Positions 37,969-49,060 of a stretch of DNA of 64,000 nt are shown piece after piece (the first letter of the stretch is position 1; each line of letters opens with the position of its first letter). Made by a program: the position numbers and the translations under genes. The notes beneath the pieces were generated by a model. The model was not told the DNA's origin, ran no database searches, and saw nothing but the letters and a program-made list of their open reading frames with translations. The DNA is from Ananas comosus. Its lineage: Eukaryota; Streptophyta; Magnoliopsida; Poales; Bromeliaceae. The DNA lies in NCBI RefSeq assembly GCF_001540865.1, contig NC_033623.1:14176164-14240163 (forward strand), read 5' to 3'.

Positions 37969-40900
37969 TCAAAACCTACGAAGACCCAAACTCCCAACGT
38001 GGGTCTGGAACACATCCCTAGCTATCGGCTTGGTCAACGGATCAGCCACCATCCTAGTGGTGGAAATATGTTTAAGAACGACCTCGCCTAGCTTAATCAT
38101 ATCTCGAATGTAGTGAAATCGGATATCAATATGCTTGGTCCTGCCATGATACTTGGGATCCTTCACATACGCCAGGGCAGCCATGCTGTCAGAGAACATC
38201 TCAACAGGTTCATTTGCTCGAGTCACGATGTCGAGGTGTTGGAGAAATCTCCTCAGCCAAACTGCCTCCTGTACGGCCGCTGAACAAGCAACGTATTCCG
38301 CTTCCATGGTTGACAAGGCAATGCAGCTCTGCTTCTTACTGCACCAGGAAATTGCCCCACCTCCAAGCATAAACACATAGCCTGAGGTGGACCTGCGCTC
38401 ATCTCTATCACCGCCCCAATCAGCATCACTATATCCTTTCAATCTCAAGTCCCCTCCTTGAAAACAGAGAACGAGATCACTGGTTCCTTTTAAATATCGA
38501 AGGATTCTCTTGACCGCTTGCCAATGAATAGGTCCTGGGTTGCTCTGGTAACGACTTACCAAGCTAACAGCGAAGCAAATGTCAGGCCGAGTACACATCA
38601 TAGCATACATCAAACTGCCAATTGCACTCGCATAAGGAACCCTACTCATTTGCTCCTTCTCTTTATCCGTTTTAGGGCACTGATCAAGACTCAGAGTTTG
38701 ATTCTTCTCCACTGGAGTATCAACGGGTTTACAATGATGCATCCTAAAACGCTCTAGAACCTTTTTAATATAAGATTCTTGAGACAAACCAAGAAGTCTT
38801 CTAGAGCGATCACGGATGACCTTTACTCCGAGCACATAGCTCGCCTCACCCATGTCTTTCATTTCAAAGTTGAGAGACAACCACTCCTTAGTGGTATTGA
38901 TTAACTCCATGTCATTTCCAGCCAATAATATGTCGTCGACGTATAGAGAGAGAAACAAAATCCCATTCTCTGTTTTCTTGATATACACACAGTGGTCCTC
39001 CTCTATCATGGACATACCGATAGAGGTGATGGCTTCATGAAACCTGAAATACCACTGTCTCGACGACTGCTTGAGACCATAAATGGATCTTTTAAGACGA
39101 CAAACTTTGTCTTCTTGACCTTTGAGTACAAAACCCTCAGGTTGATCCATATAGATCTCCTCTGCTAATTCTCCGTTGAGAAAAGCTGTTTTGACATCCA
39201 TTTGGAACAATTCCAAATCTAGGTGTGCCACTAAGGCTAGAATCAAACGAATTGAGGCAAATCTCACAACGGGAGCAAACGTCTCGTTGTAATCTACCCC
39301 TTGCCTCTGAGTGTAGCCCTTAGCCACGAGCCGAGCCTTGTATTTATCGATTGATCCATCCGCCTTGCGCTTAATTTTTAAAACCCATTTATTTCCAATA
39401 GACTTGCGCCCAGGCGGAAGGTCAACCAATTCCCATACTTGGTTCTTGCTCATGGAGTCCATCTCATCTTTCATAGCAGCCATCCACTCACTGCAAGCTG
39501 ACGTCTGCAGAGCTTCTTTATAAGAAGAAGGTTCATCGTCATCGAGCGGAGTACACATGAAAATATCCCCTTCGATCTCAAAATGTCGACGGGGAATATG
39601 TCCACGTTCACTTCTACGCAATGGAGGGTCCGAATTGCCGACTTCCAAGGGTATGCTCTCATTCAACGAAGCACTCCCACTAGCCGGAGGATCGCTACCA
39701 CTTCCTTCAGCGACTTCGGGAAGTGATCGATCACCCTCAACCGCAGATGGGGTAGCGTCGTCCTGTAACTCATACAATCCGACGTCTCTTCGCATTTCAC
39801 CAATGCTTGGAAAATCCCTTTCTAGGAATTCCACATCACGAGACTCAATCTCGGTCATACCACCATCTGGGTGTTCACCATACATCACATAACCCTTCGA
39901 ATTTTCAGGGTATCTGATGAACACATGCTTGCTCGCTTTGGGGCCGAGTTTTCCGAATTTATGTGAGGGGCTGTGAACATATCCAGCTGAACCCCAAGGG
40001 CGTAAGTAGTGTAAACTTGGCTTTCTACCGCTCCATAACTCATATGGGGTAGTAGGCACTGATTTGCTAGGGACTCGATTAAGGATGTAGGCTGCAGTCA
40101 AAAGCGCATCTCCCCAAAAATTTATAGGAAGTTGCGCTTGCGCCATCATCGACCTAACCATGTCTAATAGAGTACGGTTCCTTCGCTCTGCAACACCATT
40201 TTGTTGCGGAGTACCAGGAATAGTGAGCTGTCTACTAATGCCCTTTTCCTCACAATAAGTCTTGAACTGATCAGACAAGTACTCACGACCTCGGTCAGTG
40301 CGAAGCGCCTTTACACTTCTTTCTATTTGATTCTCAGCCTCCGCAACGAAGCGTTTGAAGCAATCTAAAGCTTCAGATCGGCGAGAAAGCAAATAGACAT
40401 ATCCATAACGGGAATAATCATCAATGAATGTGAGAAAATAGCACGCACCATGCCGGGCCCTCACATTCATTGGCCCACAAATGTCAGAGTGGATTAGCTC
40501 TAAAGGATGAGAGGCACGAGTAGCCTTACCAAAAGGCTTTCTACATGCCTTTCCAGCCAGACAAGGCTCACACACAGATAGGTCAACTTTGGCGAGAGAC
40601 CCCAAAAGGCCTTCTCGAGCCAGTCTATTCATTCTGTCTTGACCTATATGGCCTAATCTGGCATGCCATTTAACGGATTCATCACAGAGATTAGAAGAAG
40701 AAGAAGTAGAAGTAGTAAATGCAAACGAATCATCCTCCAAATCTAATTTAAAGAAACCATCAACTAATGTACCATAACCAAATAAAGTACCATGAAAGGA
40801 AATGTCAAGGCGGTTTCTGTCAAAATGAAATGAATATCCTAGGTGCAACAAAGCTAAAACTGAACATAGATTACATCGAATTCCGGGTGCATATAGCACG

Positions 40901-42024
40901 TCCTGAAGAAGTAAAGTGCGGCCACCACGCAACTTGAGTTGGTACGAACCGACTCCAAGGACTTCTTCCTTCGTGCCATTCCCAAGGGTGACGAATTGTG
41001 TGCCAGACGGTACTCGATGGTAATCTACGAACCCCACTCGGTCACGAACTACGTGTTTGTTTGCTCCTGTATCCACAATCCAATCGGGAAGAGAATGAGC
41101 TACTAAAGCATGAGAGCAAACAAAACAGTGTGAGTTGAGTGGTCGGGTTACCTTTTTCGGCTCAGGACAATCCCGAACGAAATGACCCTTCTTCTTGCAA
41201 TTGTAACATTTTAGCTTTGTAGCATCCTTATTGCCAGCGCGTTTGCCTCTGTGGCGCTTTCCAACTCCACCCTGAGGAGCTTGATTCCATTTCTTCTGCG
41301 CTCCATTGTTGTGACGCTTTTTGCGCTTGGGTACAATCCCACTGCGCTTCTCGGAGCGTGCAACAAGAGCGACAGAACGGTTCACTTCCAAGCGCTCTGC
41401 CTCGAGCTCAAGATGGCGCGAGATGTCATTAAACGTTTTAATGTTCTCGCTGTGCGTCATCAGGAGCTTCATCTGGGACCATTCAGGATCAGGCAGTGAA
41501 CGAATCACCGCTAGAACTTGTTGCTCATCAGTGAGCTCGTTTCCAGCAGTCTTAAGGTCCCGAATCATGGCGCTCATCACACGAAGGTGCTCAGCCATTG
41601 AATGCTTCGGGTCTTTAATGTACTGTAGAAACTTAAGATTTAGGGCACGTAGCCTTGTAGATGAAGTTTGACCAAATGTAATCTTCAAATTGTCCCACAT
41701 ATCCTTGGCAGTTTCAAAGATCTCAAACTGTCCAATGAGGTCGTCTTGCATGGCACTCAACATAGTGTACCGAGCAGTTCGATCCTCCTTGATCCATTTG
41801 TTATAGATCTCCTTTTCATGCTCAGAAGCTGTGCCTTCGGCAGGCAAGACTCTTTTGACAGATAGAGTTTCAAGAACCCCTTGTTCATTAAGCAGGTATT
41901 GCATTTTCCTGTGCCAAATATCATAATTCTTTCCATCTAGCTTATCACCCCTGGTGAGATCAGCTATGATGTTCTTGGAAGTCATTTCACTACATTCAAA
42001 ATTAGGTTTGGACATTAGGCACAT
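37969..42024 (-). CDS. Copia gag-pol polyprotein, intact 1351 aa
   Basis: One open frame encodes all domains in copia order: gag (about 20-220, UBN2-type), CCHC zinc knuckle (273-286), aspartic protease with DTG (318-320), integrase with HHCC finger (about 453-488) and catalytic D514, D577 and E613, reverse transcriptase with YVDD (1028-1031), and RNase H with SDADWGGD (1199-1206). The protease-integrase-RT order places it in Ty1/copia. No stop or frameshift. The residue after DRG in the integrase (R580) is usually Gly in related elements and is the one visible oddity. Start: first Met at 42024; M4 and M14 are alternatives. Acts in retrotransposition (virus-like particle, cDNA synthesis, integration). 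Confidence 0.97.
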   Translation of the reverse strand: MCLMSKPNFECSEMTSKNIIADLTRGDKLDGKNYDIWHRKMQYLLNEQGVLETLSVKRVLPAEGTASEHEKEIYNKWIKEDRTARYTMLSAMQDDLIGQFEIFETAKDMWDNLKITFGQTSSTRLRALNLKFLQYIKDPKHSMAEHLRVMSAMIRDLKTAGNELTDEQQVLAVIRSLPDPEWSQMKLLMTHSENIKTFNDISRHLELEAERLEVNRSVALVARSEKRSGIVPKRKKRHNNGAQKKWNQAPQGGVGKRHRGKRAGNKDATKLKCYNCKKKGHFVRDCPEPKKVTRPLNSHCFVCSHALVAHSLPDWIVDTGANKHVVRDRVGFVDYHRVPSGTQFVTLGNGTKEEVLGVGSYQLKLRGGRTLLLQDVLYAPGIRCNLCSVLALLHLGYSFHFDRNRLDISFHGTLFGYGTLVDGFFKLDLEDDSFAFTTSTSSSSNLCDESVKWHARLGHIGQDRMNRLAREGLLGSLAKVDLSVCEPCLAGKACRKPFGKATRASHPLELIHSDICGPMNVRARHGACYFLTFIDDYSRYGYVYLLSRRSEALDCFKRFVAEAENQIERSVKALRTDRGREYLSDQFKTYCEEKGISRQLTIPGTPQQNGVAERRNRTLLDMVRSMMAQAQLPINFWGDALLTAAYILNRVPSKSVPTTPYELWSGRKPSLHYLRPWGSAGYVHSPSHKFGKLGPKASKHVFIRYPENSKGYVMYGEHPDGGMTEIESRDVEFLERDFPSIGEMRRDVGLYELQDDATPSAVEGDRSLPEVAEGSGSDPPASGSASLNESIPLEVGNSDPPLRRSERGHIPRRHFEIEGDIFMCTPLDDDEPSSYKEALQTSACSEWMAAMKDEMDSMSKNQVWELVDLPPGRKSIGNKWVLKIKRKADGSIDKYKARLVAKGYTQRQGVDYNETFAPVVRFASIRLILALVAHLDLELFQMDVKTAFLNGELAEEIYMDQPEGFVLKGQEDKVCRLKRSIYGLKQSSRQWYFRFHEAITSIGMSMIEEDHCVYIKKTENGILFLSLYVDDILLAGNDMELINTTKEWLSLNFEMKDMGEASYVLGVKVIRDRSRRLLGLSQESYIKKVLERFRMHHCKPVDTPVEKNQTLSLDQCPKTDKEKEQMSRVPYASAIGSLMYAMMCTRPDICFAVSLVSRYQSNPGPIHWQAVKRILRYLKGTSDLVLCFQGGDLRLKGYSDADWGGDRDERRSTSGYVFMLGGGAISWCSKKQSCIALSTMEAEYVACSAAVQEAVWLRRFLQHLDIVTRANEPVEMFSDSMAALAYVKDPKYHGRTKHIDIRFHYIRDMIKLGEVVLKHISTTRMVADPLTKPIARDVFQTHVGSLGLRRF

Positions 42025-42669
42025 ATTCCCAAAAAAATTAACAAGATTGAAACTTTATCCTCGACACAACGGGATCGAAAACTTCGCTATGCTCGTAATC
42101 ATCACCCAGTATCGATTCAAAATATTACAATCTTATTAATTTTTTCTACTAATTTTGAAACTTATTCAAAATTGAAACTGATCCATTTTGAAAGAACACA
42201 TCCTTAAAAAATTTTATACATGAAGAACAAATCACATGATGTCATCACACAGATAAAAAAAATAAGTACTTATGCCAAAATTTAATTTGAAAAACGTCGA
42301 CGCTGCGCAAAACACATTCCTTTACATGGCCTTAATTATTACATCACCTTTTTCATAATTAAAACCTACTACATCACTACAAGATGTACATCAGAAAATA
42401 AATATTCTACAGGAATGCTGCACACGTCGAACCCGTCTTTCCAAAATTAAATTTTGTTAAAAAATCACCGAATAACATAAGTACTTATATGCCAATAAAA
42501 TATCATGCTACATAAGCAAAAAAACACCCACATAGGATAAACAACACATGCATATTCTAAAAAAAAGGCATAATAAGTATCCAAAAATATTACGCAGGAA
42601 ATATATTTATCAAATATCATGCAGGAAATAAAAATATCCACACAGGATTTTTATTATTATTATTTTTTT

Positions 42670-43250
42670 TTTTGAACTGCGTGCAGCGAGCTAGGCCGGC
42701 TACAGAGCCTGCTCGGGCTCACGCAGGCCCGCCGCACAGGGCCGAGCCCAGCACAGGACTCGTGTGCCCACAGCGGCCGGGCTCGCACGGTTACCGCGGG
42801 GCGGCCCTGTGCCCGCAATAGGCGAGGCCCTGCGCGGTGCGCTGGTGCAGCCCGTGCCCGCAGCGGGCCGGGCCTGCGCGGAGCGCATGCGTGCAGAGCC
42901 CCGCACCCACAGCGGGCCAGGCCCGGCGGTGCGGGCGGTTGCGCTACGCTCCCGCAGCGGGCCGGCCCGCAGGGCGTGTGCGGGTGCGCTCCGCACGGCA
43001 GCAGCGGGCCGAGCCGCGCCGTGCGCGCGGTTGCGCCCGCGCCGCCGCAGCGCGGGCCCGCTCGGAGCAGCGGGTAAGCCCGCTCCGCAGCGGGGCGGGG
43101 CCCGGGCGGAAGCGGCGGGTGGGCTTCGGTACCTGCAGCATGCAGAGCCCTGCGCTGGTCGTAGGCCTGCGTCCGTGCCTGCAGCAGGCGGGCCCGCGCA
43201 GGTGAGTACCGACGCCGCCCACAGCAGGCCGCTTCATGCCGCTCCCAGTA
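42670..43250. repeat. GC-rich degenerate tandem array in the copia leader
   Basis: A block of very high GC between a T-rich edge (42652-42673) and an A-rich edge (43251-43270), in an otherwise AT-rich element. The core CAGCGGGCC or a close variant recurs at about 42771, 42861, 42910, 42955, 43002, 43048 and 43088, i.e. mostly 40-51 bp apart, with variable GC-rich spacers. On the minus (sense) strand it is covered by a 229-codon open frame (42660-43349) rich in Arg, Ala, Pro and Cys, with no recognised domain; this may be a by-product of GC composition. Confidence 0.85.
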
Positions 43251-43456
43251 AAAAAAATTGCACGAAAAAACAACATATGTTAAAAAAAGTTCACATGTTC
43301 CTATGATGATCAGAAAAAGTAAAACTAATTTAATTTTTTTCGATTTCACAAAGAAACAAAAAATGCAGAACGGATCTACATCAAGAATTGATCAAGGAAA
43401 AACATGCGATCTAAAATATAGCATCACAAGATATCATATAAGCGAAAACAAGCATG

Positions 43457-43474
43457 CTGGCTCTGATACTAATT
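43457..43474 (-). promoter_or_regulatory. Primer binding site (initiator Met tRNA type)
   Basis: Just inside the 5' LTR the minus strand reads AATTAGTATCAGAGCCAG. This is one base from the TGGTATCAGAGC consensus complementary to the initiator-Met tRNA 3' end used by most plant copia elements. Confidence 0.9.
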
Positions 43475-44066
43475 TGGTGGAAATAATAGGCAGCGGAAAC
43501 TTACAAACCGGATAGCCAACGTATCCGGGAACCGGAATCGGATCGGGTTGCTTGTTTTACAAGCCTTCTTGGATCGTCCTTGTCTCGATGCTTCTGGATC
43601 TCCCACATTTTTCGTCTTCTTCCACGCGTACGCCTTACGTCACGGAACGGATCGCCTTACGTCACGGATGCCAATCGGAGAGGGCTACCAGAGTCCTCTC
43701 CTATGTCCACACCCTAAAACCCCGGGAACGTAGGTGGAAATCCCAGAGAGGAAGATGAGAGAGAAGAAGGAAGATTTTGTGGATTCTCGAATTAGATCGT
43801 ATTCAATCATCTCTCCTGCGGGAGAAAACGGGGCGTATATATAAAATAACGGAACCCCTAAATATCCTGAATCTCCTATAGATTAGGATAAGGATTGGAA
43901 TATTTATTAACATATAATAAATATCTATTATAAGATATGTTTCTTAACTGATAAGAAACATATAATTCATACTTATCCTAAACTTGTTAGGATGAATCAT
44001 GATCCATAACTTATGTGGATCGGGTCAAATCATAACCCGCCAATGTGGACACACCATATGGCAACA
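43475..44066 (-). repeat. 5' LTR of the copia element (592 bp)
   Basis: Starts TGGTGG and ends GGCAACA on the plus strand. On the minus strand it carries the promoter and a TATA-like TTTTATATATACG near 43835-43847. Confidence 0.96.
43835..43847 (-). promoter_or_regulatory. TATA-like element in the 5' LTR
   Basis: The minus strand reads TTTTATATATACG about 220 bp inside the LTR, a normal distance for the U3/R promoter of a copia LTR. The same site exists in the 3' LTR near 36695-36707. Confidence 0.6.
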
Positions 44067-44071
44067 AACCG

Positions 44072-44193
44072 TATAAAGTCCGCCAGAACTCCATCGTCAA
44101 AGCACCCTGTCAAGTCTCTGTACAAGATGAAATACCGAGATTCTGTCCCTAAGTGCTGGGAGGCTAGGGCTCGAACCATAAATGTTCGAGTTG
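44072..44193 (-). mobile_element. LINE (L1-type) fragment, part 2
   Basis: Continuation of the 35711-36334 LINE on the other side of the copia insertion. The minus strand can be read as FQHIDIPTRTFMVRALASQ-like peptide, and the 5' truncation is at 44193. The 14-bp TSD follows at 44194-44207, matching 35697-35710. Confidence 0.85.
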
Positions 44194-44231
44194 GTATATC
44201 AATGTGTTGAAACTTTCTTTCGAATGATAAT

Positions 44232-44387
44232 ACCGACCGTCCCTAACGCAAGTGGCAAAAGACTTGGTAGTTGGTACCCGAGCTTCCAAGTTCAAATACT
44301 AGTTGATTCTTATTTCCAGCTAAATTTATTTCTAAATGAAATAAACGAAATGGATAGCATGCTATCTATTTCTCAAAAAAATAGAAG
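44232..44387 (+). mobile_element. SINE copy l
   Basis: Full-length copy: CCCTAACGCAAGTGGCAAAAG (A box), AAGTTCAAATACTAG (degraded B box), body, ATGGATAGCATGCTATC and an A-run. It lies 24 bp beyond the LINE target duplication. Confidence 0.88.
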
Positions 44388-44512
44388 ACATAATTAAATT
44401 TATTAAATGATCATACTTGTACTTATTAGATTAAATAAAGCTTATCTTTCCTTCGTTTTCTCCTTTTCTTTCCAACTTAAATTAAAAAAGAGAACGAAAA
44501 GCTTCGCCATAC

Positions 44513-44640
44513 TATTTTTTTTTGAAAAAAAAATAATTTGTTATCTGTTTCATTCATTAAAATTATGAATTAGATTACAGGGGTGAGGTAATGGACCTAG
44601 CGCAGTTGGCTAGGTCTCATAGCTTAAATGGCTTCACCAT
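44513..44640 (-). mobile_element. Second LINE 3'-end fragment
   Basis: The T-run followed by TAATTTGTTATCTGTTTCATTC and GATTACAGGGGTGAGG parallels the LINE 3' end at 35715-35790 (AATAACACGCTACTCGC.., CTACAAAAATGAGG). Next to it (44595-44635) is a tRNA-like piece, GGACCTAGCGCAGTTGGCTA. Confidence 0.55.
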
Positions 44641-47600
44641 ACGAGTGATCTGAACATTTCAACAATACTAAATTTCTAGTATCTCTAATTGCTGGGTAAA
44701 TTATGAACATTTACGTAAACAAAACATTTACCCTATAATTCACGATTGGATTTTTAATGGGTGTATCATCTTCTCTCGATTCATTTGCTCCACAAGTCTA
44801 AGATACCAGCATCATGAGAGATTGTTTTCTTTGACAAAAACTTTATTGTTTGGTACCACATTCCTATCTTGGATACACTTGAGGGCAATCGTTTGTGAAT
44901 ATTCCATAATTAATTAACTCTTTTCTTTCGTCTTTTGCTAATCCAAATACTTTGCATACCGTTTGAACATTTTTACGTGTTATGTGTTATGTTTCGCCTG
45001 ATTTTTTAAAACGACTATTTCATTATAAAATGTGATAATTTAAGAGCCGTGAAAATGGACTTATGGGTGATATGAGATGATTTCCATTAAAAAAATGTCG
45101 TTACTTTGTTGAACAACAGTACATTTACACGATACTTCATCAAACAACGCTTAATTTTTCGCATTGGGAGGTCTCGAATTCAAGTTCCGGTGCAGTGTAT
45201 CGCGCCCTCGATTCGCACAATGCGAAAAATGAATATACTAAACAAAAAAATATAGTTATATTTCACATCTTACTGGCCCTCTTAATACGTCATTTTCAAC
45301 CAAATAATCAATAGATTTGTTTAGATTATCGTAATCCACATGTTTATCGGGCACGCCTGCAGGACGGCTAATTTTAACACCGGCTCAGCGCGACCGCGAC
45401 GTTTATTAGTGTTCTCCAGTGATGCAAAAATGTACCTACAACTTTTGGCCTTTTTATGTGAATTTGGTTAATGAAAATGAGAGGTTTCAACTTTTCTTTT
45501 CTTTTTCCTAATTAATTAGAAGAGACTTGATTTTATTAATTCTTAGAGTTAGTACAAGTGAAAGCGATAAAAGTGGGTTGCAAATTTATTCAAACTATTA
45601 TGTCATACAAGGAAACATATGTACATCTCTTTGTCACCTTTATTTTAGCTGTAGTTGTCATCAGAAGGAGTTTGTTTAAGCTTTATATGCGGAATAAACT
45701 ATGAACTAATTAGCCATAGAAGTTTGATTCCATTTTGATTACATCCTCGAATTTCAATTATAGTAATCATGGACACCTTTTTATTAGTGCAGGTAATATT
45801 AAAAAGAGGGGCTATAATTTTGGTTAGCACAACAACTGTATTTTTTTATATTGGTTTAAACATGTAGGACACAACGTACATCATGTTTTACTGTTTCCAA
45901 ACTTTCGAAATTTAATCTTACTTTAAAGTAAGTGATTTGAATTATCAAGAGCTTATACAATTTCTCTCTTACTTCAAATTATATAATTACATTGTCTTGA
46001 GAGTAAATCGAAGTAAAATTTGGGCACTAATAGTTATATAATCGAAAAAAAATTATATGAATTTAAGAGTGGTGGACTTCATGCACTATGCTTAAAGAAA
46101 AAGTTAATTATTTCTGCGTCGAACCATTCGACTCTTTTCTATCCTTCAAACGTGTTCTCAATATTATTGGTTTTTTTTTTTTTTTTCTCGCTTCTTTCAA
46201 TGCTTTGACCACTCTTAACTATATATTTACTTATTCATGTACATAATTTTATTTTTGTGCAGTACAATTTCTACCTCTATTTATAGAGTGTAAATTTTAC
46301 AATTCATTCATTCAAAAACTATTATTTTCTTACTACTTTTAGCAATTTTTTAATACTAAAAACTTGTAACCTATTTATTGGTGTAATAGATAGCATTTTT
46401 TTTGCTTTTCTTTGTTTCCTCCATGTAAGTGTTACATAATGGTAAATATATCAGCTCTTATCTCCATGAGCTGTCCAATTAAATGAATACACAATTGCCA
46501 TTTTCTTTTCCTCTCAATGATTCTCTTTTGTTAAACTTTTGTCCATGTATGCAATATATGTATCTTATTTATGGTATTTAATGCCCCAGAAGATTTTTTT
46601 TTTTGGATATTTATTTTCACTGAGGTGCTTGTGCCCATATCTCTCCCATCTACGTATCCACAGCAAATCGTATTTGTAGCAGTTTGGGACAATACAACTA
46701 TTGTTTCTATGGGCTTTAAAAAACAGGGTATTGTATTTAAGGTAAATAGGTTTCTCTGAGATTGCACAGTGTCTAGATGTGCTATGATAACGACTTCTAG
46801 TGTACATAGGGTATTATGATGTGACTCACCAGGAAAAAAAAAAAGAAAAAAGAAAATATAGAAGAGATAAAGGAAAATTACAAGTAATTTTTTTGCTACG
46901 GTTTTGTAACAATTAATGCAAGTTCACTTGATTAAACTAAATTATTTTTAATAGATTATAAAGATTGCCTTGTAAATAAAAAAATAGTTTAGTAGTGTAA
47001 TAGCTTTAGAAAAAAAATAATAGGTTAGTTGCTATACATATTTATAATTTATTATTAGAGAAAAAAATATTGTGCACGCATTTGTACATTCCTGTATTGT
47101 CCATTTAGTGACTTTTTTTTTTTTTTTAATCATCTCATACATTGATCCTACTACTCATCAACATCAAATTTTAACCTTTTTCTTTATATAACAATGAGAC
47201 AATCAAATTAAAAGTACGAAATTGATGCAGAATTAAGAAACTCGTGATGTACAAGACTATTAGTATGATAAGAATTGTCTGCAAATAATAATGTCTGTTA
47301 TATCATAAAGACTAAAAAGAAACACGGTTGAAGATTTAAGAATTAAAATAAAATTTTAGGATTCTGATTATCAAATTTGAAATTTTGGGACCAAAAATGA
47401 AACTTATTACTTGTCTTCAAGTTTGGGGATCAGTAATGCAATTTACTCAAGCGGCTCAAAATTCTTAATTAACATAAAAAGGATTAATTGCAAAAAGCTC
47501 CATATAAATATATCAAATAGCAAATATATTCCTATAAAGTCCAACTTTTTATTTTTATTTCTACAAAAGTCCAGTGATACTAATTTTCACTCCTCTGGTT

Positions 47601-47870
47601 TGTTACCGTTAAAATACTATTTTTTTTTAACGGTAGATAAATGAAATGATATTTTTGTCATTATATATATATCCCTTTGAAAGTCCCAATTGTTAGAATT
47701 ATATAGAAATGTCCTCCCTAAAAAGTATTTAACCTGATAATATAAGAGAGGAAAAAGATCAATTTAACTCATTTACTAATTAGAATTAAGTATTTTACTT
47801 ATAGTTAACTAGATGTTTTTTAATAAATCCTAACAGTAAAGATATATGTGAAAATGTTAAAACTTTTAGA
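44641..47870. other. Intergenic, no gene seen
   Basis: AT-rich throughout with only short ORFs and long homopolymers (46171-46186, 47112-47128). The stretch TGTTGAACAACAGTAC..CACGATACTTCATCAAACAACG near 45097-45150 hints at an old inverted repeat. Nothing else is recognisable. Confidence 0.5.
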
Positions 47871-48210
47871 GAAAACTTCAAATACCCCCCTTGTGATTTC
47901 ATTTTTTTTCATTTTAGTATCATGTGGTTTAAAGTGTATAAAATTAGTATCCTGTGGTTTCTCACTATATCACTTTAGTACCCTGTGGTTTAAAGTGTAT
48001 CAAGTTAGTACCTTGTGGTTTCGCACTTTATCCCTTTAGTACCCTATGGTTTCGGACTTTATCACTTTAGTACCATGTGGTTTAAAAACCATAGGGTACT
48101 AACTTGATACAAAAATAAAACCACAAAGTACTAACTTGATACACTTTAAAACACAGGGTACTAAAATGAAAAAATACGAAACCACAGTGGATTTTTTGAA
48201 GTTTTTCCAT
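47871..48210. mobile_element. Foldback MITE with internal tandem repeats
   Basis: The left arm GAAAACTTCAAATACCCCCC and the reverse complement of the right arm (GAAAAACTTCAAAAAATCCAC) match, and similarity continues through (A/T)TTTTAGTA.C.TGTGG. Inside, a phrase like AGTACCCTGTGGTTTAAAGTG recurs about every 40-45 bp in one orientation and then in the other. Flanks acttttaga / acttttata may be a 9-bp duplication. Non-coding. Confidence 0.75.
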
Positions 48211-48319
48211 ACTTTTATAAGAAGAAAAATAAAAAATTAAATTTTATGAAAATATATCTGTTATTGGATATACTTATAGTAGGAGGCTGTATGCAATTAA
48301 CCCTAAAAAAATCGGTTAT

Positions 48320-48673
48320 GGTATGCCTACCTCCATTTGGTTGGAGGTTAAGGGGTGGAATAACCTCTTAACCCTCATTTTATCCCCAAACACTTCTAAA
48401 AATGGGTGGGGTTAGGTAACCTTACCTCAAATGGGTTATCCCGGATTAGGTAACCCCACCTAACCGCACCAAACCCCAATCAAACACTATTTTCTATTCA
48501 TAATAACCCACTATCTTTCTTATCCCACATACTCCAACCAAACACTATTTTTCACTATCCTGGACTAACTCCAACCCCAACCAAACACAAAAATACTCTA
48601 ACTCCACCTTAACCCTAAACTTAACTCTATTCCTGGAATAACTAATTTTTTCTTAACCCCGAACCAAACGGTA
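48320..48673. mobile_element. MITE-like element at the RING gene promoter
   Basis: Ends resemble inverted repeats: CCATTTGGTTGGAGGTTAAG at the left and CTTAACCCCGAACCAAACGG at the right. The body is C/A-rich with repeated AACCCCA and CCAAACAC words and is non-coding. Its right end directly abuts TATAAAG at 48672-48678, in front of the RING-H2 gene. Confidence 0.6.
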
Positions 48674-49060
48674 TAAAGTCCAACACAAGGCAAAAGCTTG
48701 TGTTATTAGTACTCAGCAGTAGTAGGGGAACTCTGAATTGAAGTGTTCCCAGGGACTACACAAACCACACAAACAGAGAGAGGGAGATAGAGAGAGAGAG
48801 AGTGCTCCCACAGTTTTTCTTTGTTTCCAAAAACCCACACTCCTCTGCTGCTCATTAATTACACTCCTACCCCTCCTTTTCTTTCCTTTTCTTCTACCTC
48901 CCCTTCCCCTTCTCCTCCTCCTCCTCCTCCTCCCATCCTTTTCCAAAAATCCCTCCTTTACACTTTGATTATTGGTTCCACTACTTCAACACTCCCCCCC
49001 TCCCACCCCTTCTTATTAATACCCATCTCACCTAACTATATTTACACTGTAGTGCAACAA

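Larger units (their letters stand above)
36335..44066 (-). mobile_element. Complete Ty1/copia LTR retrotransposon, 7732 bp
   Basis: All parts are present on the minus strand: 5' LTR 43475-44066, tRNA-Met-type PBS, a 1.4-kb leader, an uninterrupted gag-pol ORF (37969-42024), a 1.0-kb 3' region, a polypurine tract, and 3' LTR 36335-36926. LTRs begin TG and end CA. The two LTRs differ at 6 of 592 positions in my comparison, about 1.0%, so insertion is recent. A 5-bp duplication AACCG flanks it. It inserted into an older LINE fragment. It could be autonomous, although the integrase G580R change noted for the ORF is unusual. Confidence 0.97.

Noticed and set aside
42764..43306. Plus-strand ORFs in the GC-rich copia leader
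   Set aside because: Several overlapping Ala/Arg/Gly frames exist on both strands from base composition. No domain.
44595..44640. tRNA gene (GGACCTAGCGCAGTTGGC...)
   Set aside because: Only a 5' half and no complete cloverleaf. Next to a LINE 3' end, better explained as a retroelement piece. Other tRNA-like boxes in the window belong to SINEs.
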